In this document: positions 56,801-64,000 of the stretch, piece after piece | Layout of the letters: each line of letters opens with the position of its first letter | Numbering within the stretch: the stretch's first letter is position 1 | Made by a program: the position numbers and the translations under genes | Notes under the pieces: generated by a model | Seen by the model: the letters and a program-made list of their open reading frames with translations, nothing else | Databases searched by the model: none | What the model was told of the DNA's origin: nothing | Assembly: GCA_022560025.1 (NCBI GenBank) | Contig: JAFISE010000034.1 | Location: forward strand, 62,001 to 126,000 | Direction of reading: 5' to 3' | DNA from: Stagonosporopsis chrysanthemi | Lineage: Eukaryota > Ascomycota > Dothideomycetes > Pleosporales > Didymellaceae | DNA: 64,000 bases

Positions 56801-58261
56801 CCAGATCACCTCGAGTTGTCGGCTCGCGAGGCGGGAGCACATTCATGGCTTCGATTCTCGGATGTATCGGCGAGTGAGGCATCCAAAATCGCCAAGGGAG
56901 ACCTTATTCAACGAGCTCTTGATTTCGGAAGCAAGCCAAACAAGGCTGCTCGATTCAACATATTCTACGACGAAGACAACGGCGACTGGACACCGAAACA
57001 CTCTATGCTGGACATCGTCGCTCGGCAAGACAGGAAACCTCTCGCCGAGCTAAGCTCTGAGGGGTACATGCATCATCTTCTGAATGTCGCCCGACCTGCA
57101 TTTGAAGAGACGGGTCTGAACATTGTCGAGCGATGCGCCAAGCCAGTCGCTGCAGCGCCACCGGTCGAGCTGTATTGCGCCAGCCAGGCTGTCATTGCGG
57201 AGAAGCAGAACACATTCTTCAATCCTTCGATACGGGCTGCGTTGTTCGGTGTCTCGAGCACGGCCGAACAAACGATCCTGGAGTCCAAGGCAGACAACGC
57301 AGCTCTCACGGTTCGTGACAGGCTACCACCTCCAACCAACGAGAGGTCTAGGTACACGCACATTGAGGCTCCGTCCATGTCACGCTTCGTCACGGACTCC
57401 GGCAAGCTCGCCCAGTTGGACGCACTGCTGAAGCAGCTGAAGGCCAACGATCACCGTGTCCTCCTTTACTTCCAGATGACGCGAATGATCGATCTGATGG
57501 AAGAGTATCTCACGTACCGCAACTACAAGTTTGTCCGCCTCGACGGTTCCACCAAGCTCGAAGACCGTCGCGATACCGTCGCGGACTTCCAGAGCGACCG
57601 ATCGATCTTCGTCTTCCTGCTGTCTACGCGCGCCGGTGGTCTTGGTATCAACTTGACCTCTGCCGACACCGTCATCTTCTACGATTCAGATTGGAACCCT
57701 ACCATCGATTCGCAAGCTATGGATCGTGCACATCGTCTGGGTCAGACGAGGCAGGTCACTGTCTACCGTCTCATCACCCGCGGCACTATCGAGGAACGCA
57801 TTCGCAAGCGTGCGCTACAAAAGGAAGAGGTGCAGCGCGTCGTCATTTCCGGAGGCGCCGGCGGCGCAGTCGACTTCAACACTCGCTCCCGGGAGAACCG
57901 CACAAAGGACATGGCCATGTGGCTTGTGGACGACGAGCAAGCCGCCGAGATCGAGAAGAAAGAAGCCGAGCTCGCCGAGCAAGAAAAGAACGCTCCACCA
58001 GGCAAGAAGCGCAAGGCCAAGAAGCGCGTCGAGGCTAACCTGGACGACATGTACCACGAAGGTGAGTCTTCCCTCTGCATCCCCCACTCCGCAACTCCCT
58101 GCTAACCCTCCACAGGCGAAGGACACTTCGACCAGAGCGAGAAGCCCAGCGGCGCCGCTACCCCCATCCCCGAAGCGCCCGCGGGCAAGAAAAAGAAGGG
58201 CCTCAGCAAGAAGGCGAAGACGGCGAAACAGCGTCTCGCCGTTGCCGACGGCGAAGTCTAG
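53090..58261 (+). CDS. INO80: INO80 chromatin-remodelling ATPase
   Basis: Ino80 is the Swi2/Snf2 motor of the INO80 complex, which slides nucleosomes and exchanges H2A.Z in the nucleus. Exons 53090-58061 and 58116-58261 (54-nt intron, phase 1) give 1705 aa. The N-terminal 350 residues are low complexity, with His-Pro repeats near residue 55 and a poly-Pro run near 260. A DBINO region rich in Lys, Glu and Arg follows (about residues 620-740). The ATPase has Walker A with Lys near 890 (DEMGLGKT) and the DEAQ box near 994. The helicase C lobe has [34 protein letters not shown] and [15 protein letters not shown] long insertion separates the lobes, as is diagnostic for INO80. The basic end ([15 protein letters not shown]) comes from exon 2. 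A possible 54-nt in-frame intron at 53804-53857 is discussed as a finding. Confidence 0.95.
53862..53893 (+). repeat. CCG trinucleotide repeat encoding poly-Pro
   Basis: About ten CCG/CCA units encode an uninterrupted proline run in the disordered N-terminal part of INO80. Confidence 0.85.
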
Positions 58262-59445
58262 ACCGATCCCCCCCTTTCTTTCGATAGCATACCGCCCACC
58301 CACCTACCGAAACCCCCCCCCCCCCTCTCCCCCCCTTCCTTTCTGTGAACGGCCTTGTATCACCACCCAAGATTTTCTTTCCATCTATATTCCACAGCAG
58401 AGACAGCCGAGTTGGCGGCCTGGGCCCACTGCTCTTGTTGGCGGCCGTATGTGTACACTAGCGAAGATTCGGCGTCATGGTGGGAGTTTGTTTGAGCGCG
58501 CGGTGGCACGCTTTGGTGTGTGGGCGTGGGTGTGTGTGTTAGATGAATTGAGCGGTCGCTGTTAGAGAATACATGGCATGTTACTCTTGATTCTGGCAAA
58601 CACGGTGCTGGCGTGAAGGGGGCTCAGTAAATACGCCTGCAGTGCCGGTATAGTGCAGGCCGCGGTGTAGCGTTTGTCATGTATCGTATCGCACCGTGGA
58701 CGGTGTGTTCTAGAGGACGTTGCTGTGTCACGTATTTGCGTTTGGCACACGAAAGAATCTGAGTGAGGAAGCTGACAATAACAATGAAGAGAGTGCGCAT
58801 AAATCGACCCACAATCATCGTGTTGCGTATTGCAGACAGAGCACATCATGTGACGTGGTTGCACGGCTGGAAGTTTACGATGGTGGAGGAGTGCGTGCAC
58901 GTGACTAGGTCTCTCGATAATCAAATTGCAAGACGGCACGACGCGCTGGGGCGAACTCGACATGTGCTGTTTGAAGGCTGCTCAACTACGATCAGATATA
59001 GCTTCAGCGGGTCCAACATATGTCGTACACCTCTCAATGCGCAGCAGACCGTGAGAAATGTGCGGGTGAGGGCGGAGCAAGCAGAGCACAGCACAGCATG
59101 CTGCCCCCCAAAGACGGGCGTTGTGAATGTACGTCAGACCAAACAGTTCTGGGATACGCATCGCATCGCATCGCACGCTCGATTCCCATAAACGTGAGCC
59201 ATAAACGTGAGCCACAAGAGTGGAGATGGTACAGAAAAAAAAAACCCCGACTGCCATGGCACACACTCGGGCGTTGCAAATTTGGCCCCCTAACTGACAG
59301 GCCTCCAGAAGAGCCCTGAAACCCCCTTGGTTGGCATTCCCTCGGCAAGCCAGACAATCTCCCAGTTCATTACAAGGTAATAGTAGCAATCGTACACGAC
59401 CGTCCTACACTACACAGCACAGCACAGCGCGGCGCGGCGCTTGGC
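58262..59445. other. Convergent 3' region between INO80 and RIM1
   Basis: About 1.2 kb between two stop codons, longer than most convergent gaps here. It contains a C-run near 58312-58324, CGCAT pentamer repeats near 59156-59177, a 12-bp direct repeat (aaacgtgagcca) near 59191-59216 and an A-run near 59234-59243. Open frames reach 142 codons (58763-59191), but none has a domain or credible splice partner. Confidence 0.5.
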
Positions 59446-60035
59446 TTAACCAGAGGCCTCCTGGACGAGCCCCTCGTCGTTGGTCTCGGCGCCGTCCTCG
59501 GTGCGGGCGCGCGACAGGACGTCGAAGTTGCGGGCGATCAGGCTGAGGTTGGAGCGCTTGTTGCCTTCGGCGTCGGTGAAGGTGTCCATGCGGGCGTCTG
59601 CGTCGACGTAGAGGAGCGAGCTATGCGGTAGACATGTCAGCTCCCCGCAACTTCACAGATAGTCACACAACGTCTCATCAATCTTGCAAACACACACAAC
59701 AGAAAACAACACAACACACACAAACAAAAGAAAGAAAGAAAGAAAGAAAGGAAAGAGATAGAAACCCACCCCTTAGGCACCCCCATCAAAAACTCCTTCT
59801 GAGGACCCTGCACAAAACTCGCAACGCGGAACCAGCTCGTCTTCTTGTCCTCGCCCTTGCCAGAACTCGTCCCGATCACGTATCGCACCAGCGTGCGGTC
59901 GCCCGAGATGGAGACCTCCTCGGGCGCGACGCCCAGGCGGCCCACGACCGTCATGCGCGCGAGGGCGGAGGCGGGCGAGGCGCTGAAGGCGCGTGTGTAG
60001 CGGGGCGCGGCGGTGCGGAGGGTGCGGGCGAGCAT
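59446..60035 (-). CDS. RIM1: Mitochondrial single-stranded DNA-binding protein
   Basis: This OB-fold protein coats single-stranded mtDNA during replication. Exons 60035-59770 and 59620-59446 give 146 aa, typical for fungal mtSSB. The 149-nt intron (GTGGGT donor, CTGACATG branch, CATAG acceptor) is longer than most here and joins VPKG to SLLYVDADARMD in phase. The first ~25 residues (MLARTLRTAAPRYTRAFSA) are a mitochondrial presequence. The OB fold is seen in MTVVGRLGVAPEEV, RTLVRYVIGTSSG and TSWFRVASF. The second exon ends with SNLSLIARNFDVLSR, also conserved. The family match is strong. Confidence 0.92.
59728..59752 (+). repeat. AAAG microsatellite in the RIM1 intron
   Basis: About six tandem aaag units lie close to the donor end of the RIM1 intron. 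On the RIM1 strand this reads as a pyrimidine tract (CTTT)n. Confidence 0.85.
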
Positions 60036-60402
60036 TGTGGTGGTGGGTGAGGTGGTGAGGTGGGAGGTGTGGCGGCGAGGGTGTTTGGTGGTGTTTGGAA
60101 GTGGGTGGGGATGCGGGCGCGTCGCGTAGGCGTGGGTCGCGTAGTGATGTGACATGCCAGTACCCAAGTCAGGGGCGTGCAGACGCCAAGCGGGCAACGG
60201 AGCCGAGGCCGTAGGCGAATCAATGGCTTAGCGTCGACGACACGACATGGCTGCCGTGGGACCATTCACCCATTGTGGTAACAACAATGCCCGGCATCTC
60301 TTGCAGTGTGTGTTGACGCGGACTCGTGTCTGGGTATATCTGTGTACATGCTTTCCTGTCATCCCTTGCAGCGCATCCTCCCATGTCTACCTGCAACGTT
60401 CA
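60036..60402. other. Gap between WDR70 and RIM1
   Basis: A 367-bp stretch between the WDR70 stop and the RIM1 start, both on the minus strand. It should hold the WDR70 3' UTR and the RIM1 promoter. A G/T-rich tract lies at 60040-60130 on the plus strand. No gene is seen. Confidence 0.5.
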
Positions 60403-62103
60403 TCACCGCTTCACTCGCTTCCCTGCCGGCTCGTCCTCATCGCTGTCGTAATCCTTGTATACCTGCTTTGGCTGCGTCTTGTCCCACGCCCCGGTAAACA
60501 CGTTCTTCTCTCCCGGCTTGGGCGCGTACTTGAGCAGCGCCTCTCGCGGGTCCTGGTCGCGCATGTCGCTGCCCTCAATCTGCTCCATGACGTACTTCTG
60601 GTCCGGCGTGTTCTTTGCAAACGGCGTGACGGCGGGTATGTGCGGGCGCCGTGGGTCGCGACTCTTGCCGGACGCTGTGAGACCGAGGGTAGGGTGCCGT
60701 GCGGCGAAGGAGCTTGGGGCGCTGCCGCCTTGGTCTTCGCCTGCCATGCCGAGCGGGTCCATGTCGACGGTCAGGTTGGGGTCGTCGTCGATGTGGCGCT
60801 TCTTGGGCGCCTTGCTGAGGATGGTCAGTGCGCCGCCGGTCGACATGGTGGGGTTGAAGAGGATGGTGGTCTGGCCGTTGGCAGAGCCGGTGAAGATCTG
60901 GTTCAGCTTCGGGTGCCAGTGGACGGTGATGAGTGGCGAGCCGGGCGTGACTGGTGTGACGAGCTCGGGGCGTAGCGTCGCCGGGTTGAGTATGTGCAGG
61001 TGGCCCGTCTCTGAGCCCGTGATGATGCTCGCCGAGTTTGGCGCAAACTTGATGTTGGACGTCGGGTACTGTGACGACGTCGAAGGGTGCGATGTCGTGT
61101 TGAGCGGCGTCTTGAACTTGCGTGTGTCCCACAGCTTGATTGTGTCGTCTCCACCTCTTGTGATGACCAGTCGCCCATCCGCACTGATGTCTAGCCCGCT
61201 CGTCCACGTATCTCTTGCGTGTGCGTCGCGAATCTCTGCTGCAGGGCGATGGTAAGGGCCTTCTCCACCCCACATGACCAGACTGCCGTCCAGCGCCGCC
61301 GACACCAGCATGCTGCTCCCGCCCTCAGCAGCAGCGCCCCAAGCAATGGCCGTCATGCGCGTCATGCCCGCACTCCCCGCCGCCCGCGACTTGTGCACGA
61401 TGACCTCCTCCTGCTTCATCCTCTTGTTGACATCCCAGATGCGCACTGTGCTGTCCGTCCCTGCTGTGACAAAGCGATCGCGGTTCGTAGGATGCCACGC
61501 CGCGCACGTGAGATCGGCCGTGTGGCCCTTCGTGTTGTGCTTGTCCCGCAGGTACATGTCGCCCTTGACGTACTCGGCCGTCATGTCGCCGTCCCTGCTG
61601 AACAGCCTCGCCTGGGGCGTCGCCGAGACACACAGGAACTGGGCTCCTGACAGCGGGCTGATGAGCACCTGGTGGATGATGTGCGCCTCGGCGTTCTGCG
61701 AGGGCTTGGTCGCAAAGGGATCCACCGTCTTGAAGGCGCGGATCGTGCTGGGCGTGAGCGAGCTCAGGTCGTGCAGCTTCAGCGTGCAATCCGTGCTGCC
61801 CGTCACCATGCGGTTGCCAGACGGGTCGAGCGCAATCGTCGTCACGGCGCGGTCGTGCGTCTTGAACACCAGCTCGTGGGAGACGGGGAACTCGTCGTCG
61901 TCGTCATCGTCGTCGTCGTCGTCGTCGTCGCTGTCGTCGTCCGAGTCCTTTTCCTCGGCTGCTTTCGCCTGCTTGCTCTCGTCCACCACCGACCGGCGGC
62001 AGCGCTCAATCTGCGCCGCGACATCGACGCCAGCATCCTGCTTGCCAAACTGCGCAGGCAGAAACTGGCGCAGGGCCTCGTCGTCTTCTGCGGAGAAATC
62101 CAT
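60403..62103 (-). CDS. WDR70: WD-repeat protein, WDR70 homologue
   Basis: WDR70 orthologues in fission yeast and animals associate with the CRL4 ubiquitin ligase and promote histone H2B ubiquitination in the DNA damage response. The gene is a single exon. The frame is open to 62109, but the first ATG is at 62103, giving 566 aa. An acidic N-terminus holds a run of about twelve Asp residues (near position 60-70). Seven or so WD repeats follow, with WD/GH signatures such as GSTDCTLKLHDL, GHTADLTCAAWHP, GTDSTVRIWDV, ALDGSLVMWGG and GGDDTIKLWDTRK. The C-terminal part has SRDPRRPHIPAVTPFAKNTPD and ALLKYAPKPGEKNVFTGAW, which are specific to this family. A basic end (GKRVKR) may be a nuclear signal. 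Identity is strong. Confidence 0.92.
   Translation of the reverse strand: MDFSAEDDEALRQFLPAQFGKQDAGVDVAAQIERCRRSVVDESKQAKAAEEKDSDDDSDDDDDDDDDDDDEFPVSHELVFKTHDRAVTTIALDPSGNRMVTGSTDCTLKLHDLSSLTPSTIRAFKTVDPFATKPSQNAEAHIIHQVLISPLSGAQFLCVSATPQARLFSRDGDMTAEYVKGDMYLRDKHNTKGHTADLTCAAWHPTNRDRFVTAGTDSTVRIWDVNKRMKQEEVIVHKSRAAGSAGMTRMTAIAWGAAAEGGSSMLVSAALDGSLVMWGGEGPYHRPAAEIRDAHARDTWTSGLDISADGRLVITRGGDDTIKLWDTRKFKTPLNTTSHPSTSSQYPTSNIKFAPNSASIITGSETGHLHILNPATLRPELVTPVTPGSPLITVHWHPKLNQIFTGSANGQTTILFNPTMSTGGALTILSKAPKKRHIDDDPNLTVDMDPLGMAGEDQGGSAPSSFAARHPTLGLTASGKSRDPRRPHIPAVTPFAKNTPDQKYVMEQIEGSDMRDQDPREALLKYAPKPGEKNVFTGAWDKTQPKQVYKDYDSDEDEPAGKRVKR
61896..61938 (+). repeat. GTC trinucleotide repeat encoding poly-Asp in WDR70
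   Basis: A nearly pure run of gtc units (with single variants) encodes about twelve consecutive Asp residues on the minus strand. Length variation would keep the frame. Confidence 0.85.
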
Positions 62104-62559
62104 CTTCACGTGCGCATAAGCCGGCTGACGGCTGTGGTGGTTGATGAGACTGGCAGGCCCTCACAAAACTCGCGTGCTGGGCTGGCTGCGGGATGACATC
62201 GACGCGTCGCAGCCGTGCGCTAATCGATTGTGTGGGGCCCCTTCAGCCGCTTTCCTTGGAGAACAGTGAACCTCCTGCATGACATTCTGCCCATCAGAAT
62301 CCGTGGACTGGGCTTTGTCAGCCTCATGCAAATGCAGTCAGCGCTCATAGCTAATTCAGCGCTCCATCGTGTATCACACACCGCTTGCTGCCTTTGGACA
62401 TACAGTCAGCCTCGCATGCTCTAGACACTATGACGACTGAACCACCACATAGCGCGCCATTGCACACGCCGTGCTAAACGGTAAGCCTACAGCATATAGC
62501 CGGCCCTCGCCTGGCGCATGTAGGATCCTCTCTCCCCGTCCAACAGCACCCTTTGAACC
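62104..62559. promoter_or_regulatory. Shared divergent promoter region, WDR70 / SDR
   Basis: A 456-bp gap between divergent start codons. Both promoters must lie here. I assign no specific site. Confidence 0.45.
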
Positions 62560-63363
62560 ATGACACGCACCCTCCTCCTCTTCGGCGCGGGCCCAGGCAT
62601 CGGCAACCACGTCGCTGCGGCCCTCGCCTCCAGCGGCGGCCTCACGCACATTGTCCTGCTCGGCCGCAACACCGAGAGACTGACGCGCGAAGACGCGCCG
62701 TTTGTGCGCAAGGCCGCCCCAGATGCCAAGGTCGACGTGCTGCGCGCCGACCTCAGTGATGTCGAGTCCATCCCGGGCGTGTTGGAGCAGCTGGACCAAC
62801 TGACCACGGGCGAGGATGTTGAGGTGGTCTACTACAACGCTGCGCGGATCCAGCCGACAGACCCCGTGTTGAACGTTGGGGTGGGCGAGGTGGAGGAGGA
62901 TTTGAGGGTGCGTATAGACAATCCATATCTCACTGTCGTTGCAACTTGCACACTGCCCTCCACACACCCCCACCGTCTCCACCCCCTCCCTAACACAACC
63001 CCCCAGGTTGCCATTCTCTCCCTGCACCTAGTATCGCAGCACTACCTCCCCCTCCTCCAGGCCCTTGCCAAGCGCTCCCCGGCTCTCAACCCCGCCCTGC
63101 TGGTCACAAACTCCCACCTCCCCTGGGATCCCGTGCCGCAACTGCTCTCGCTCTCGGTCGCGAAAGGTGCGCAGCGCACGCAGGTGATTGCGCTGAACCG
63201 TGCGTTTGCTGATAGCGGGGTGCATGTGGGGCTGGTGAGTGTGCAGGGCGTGGTGGGGCCGGAGCAGAAGGTGTTGAGTCCGAGCAATATCGCGAGGGAG
63301 GTGGAGCGGTTCTGGCGCAGGGGGGAGGGCGTGGAGATTAATCTCGAGGAGGTGGGGGAGTAG
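62560..63363 (+). CDS. Short-chain dehydrogenase/reductase-like protein, atypical active site
   Basis: Exons 62560-62907 and 63007-63363 give 234 aa once a 99-nt intron is removed (GTGCGT donor, CCCTAAC branch, CCCAG acceptor). The intron has no stop and a length divisible by three, so an unspliced reading also stays open; the intron segment (Pro/His/Thr-rich) is unlike the protein. The Rossmann start is clear: LLLFGAGPGIGNHVAAALA with the glycine-rich nucleotide loop, then LGRN at the end of beta-2 and DLSD. YYNAA replaces the usual NNAG. The catalytic YxxxK is not present: in the aligned position the sequence reads LSVAKG, keeping Lys but not Tyr. It may bind NAD(P) without classical SDR activity, or act on a different substrate. 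Function is unknown. Confidence 0.8.
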   Translation: MTRTLLLFGAGPGIGNHVAAALASSGGLTHIVLLGRNTERLTREDAPFVRKAAPDAKVDVLRADLSDVESIPGVLEQLDQLTTGEDVEVVYYNAARIQPTDPVLNVGVGEVEEDLRVRIDNPYLTVVATCTLPSTHPHRLHPLPNTTPQVAILSLHLVSQHYLPLLQALAKRSPALNPALLVTNSHLPWDPVPQLLSLSVAKGAQRTQVIALNRAFADSGVHVGLVSVQGVVGPEQKVLSPSNIAREVERFWRRGEGVEINLEEVGE

Positions 63364-63528
63364 GTGGTAGAATGGAATGGAGAAGATGGAATCGAAGCGT
63401 CTGATACCTATCCCCTGGCGGTTCCTAACCTCTTCTCCTGCCCAATCCATATAGCCTCCGCAATCGAACAAGAACTCTCCCTCTGAACCACCCAATCTCT
63501 CCACCAATCTTCCATATCCATCCCCCTT

Positions 63529-64000
63529 TCAATGACCCCTCCGCCCACCACTCCCCTCCTCCTTCCTCCCCAACATATCCGCCACCGGCACCTTCAACCC
63601 GCCCTTCTTCCTCCCCAGCACCGAGTTGCCCAGCCCCTTCTGAACCGCACCTCCTGTCTCCTTCTCAAACCCACCCCCCTCCTCCCCACTCTCCCACCCA
63701 GCACCACCGCTCCTCTGATCCCCCCTCTCCCGCTCCAGCGACGCCGTGTACTCCATCCTCTTGCGCATCAGCTCCGAGCCCGGGGCGAGGGGGTGCTGGT
63801 GGGGATAGGGCGATGAGGGGGGAGACGAGAAGGGCGGGTGGGATGTCAGTGTCGAGGGGTCACGGGGACGGTGGTGCGAGGGCGGTGGAGTGCCTGAGGA
63901 GGCGATTTGAGGAGTGGGGGACGGGTAACGGGGCAGGGAGTGGGCGCGGGCGTGGTTTGCACGGAGGGGAGGGGGGAGGGGAGGGAATTTTGTGATGGTT
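63529..64000 (-). CDS. Unknown protein, partial (runs off the right edge)
   Basis: A minus-strand frame is open from the window edge to a stop at 63529, about 157 codons. The 5' part is outside the window. The visible protein is Pro/Ser/His-rich (SSPPSSPYPHQHPLAPGSEL), then MRKRMEYTASLERERGDQ, then a Gly/Glu-rich stretch and GLGNSVLGRKKGGLKVPVADM. This last segment looks conserved rather than random. I do not recognise the family. Base bias toward C on this strand could keep a false frame open, so the call is tentative; the first ATG inside the window is at 63768. Confidence 0.45.
   Translation of the reverse strand, partial: TITKFPPLPPPLRANHARAHSLPRYPSPTPQIASSGTPPPSHHRPRDPSTLTSHPPFSSPPSSPYPHQHPLAPGSELMRKRMEYTASLERERGDQRSGGAGWESGEEGGGFEKETGGAVQKGLGNSVLGRKKGGLKVPVADMLGRKEEGSGGRRGH

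Noticed and set aside
58763..59191. 142-codon frame in the INO80/RIM1 gap
   Set aside because: No domain, no conserved look and no splice partner; kept only as part of a gap worth testing.
1..64000. A secondary-metabolite or defence cluster
   Set aside because: No polyketide or peptide synthase, terpene cyclase, NLR or restriction-like gene is present; the transporter and transcription factor stand alone among housekeeping genes.

Overview
The window looks like a nuclear chromosome segment from a filamentous ascomycete (Pezizomycotina; a dothideomycete is my guess, not something the sequence proves). Coding regions are interrupted by very short introns, mostly 46 to 60 nt, with GTRNGY donors and CTAAC or CTGAC branch points. 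Genes are spaced by 0.1 to 2 kb on both strands. The products include fungal hallmarks: sterol C-5 desaturase, a hybrid histidine kinase, a fungal-specific transcription factor, a DHA1 drug transporter, and DUF families known mainly from fungi. I see no operons, prophage, insertion sequence, CRISPR array, rRNA or tRNA gene.

Layout from left to right. ERG3 (minus) is followed by about 1.9 kb without genes, then a GAF-containing hybrid histidine kinase (plus) and a fungal-specific transcription factor (plus). ERF4 and a multi-pass TMEM198-like membrane protein follow on the minus strand, then glutathione synthetase GSH2 (minus), divergent from a DUF7607-type nuclear protein (plus). Next come HEM1 (5-aminolevulinate synthase), THO2 and an FLR1/MDR1-like transporter, all on plus. 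A five-exon membrane protein (minus) lies next to CWC2 (plus). A ZUFSP/C78-family deubiquitinase (minus) diverges from HTD2 (plus). An F-box protein (minus) diverges from a DUF7730-like protein (plus). BRX1 (minus) diverges from INO80 (plus). RIM1 and WDR70 (both minus) come next, with WDR70 divergent from a small atypical SDR (plus). A partial minus-strand gene runs off the right edge.

The genes do not form one pathway. Most are housekeeping: sterol, heme and glutathione synthesis, mitochondrial fatty acid synthesis, mtDNA maintenance, mRNA export, splicing, ribosome biogenesis and chromatin remodelling. Several nuclear-function genes sit within about 25 kb, but I read this as ordinary fungal gene order. 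I found no convincing undescribed multi-gene system.

The points most worth a second look are local. They are an incomplete zinc-cluster motif in the transcription factor, a long extension on the deubiquitinase, a long tail on HTD2, a frame offset at the 5' end of the five-exon membrane gene, a GC-AG intron, two in-frame 'hidden' introns, an SDR without its catalytic tyrosine, and a cluster of inverted repeats downstream of HEM1. Splice sites were placed by hand from consensus sites, phase and protein continuity. No database search was run.
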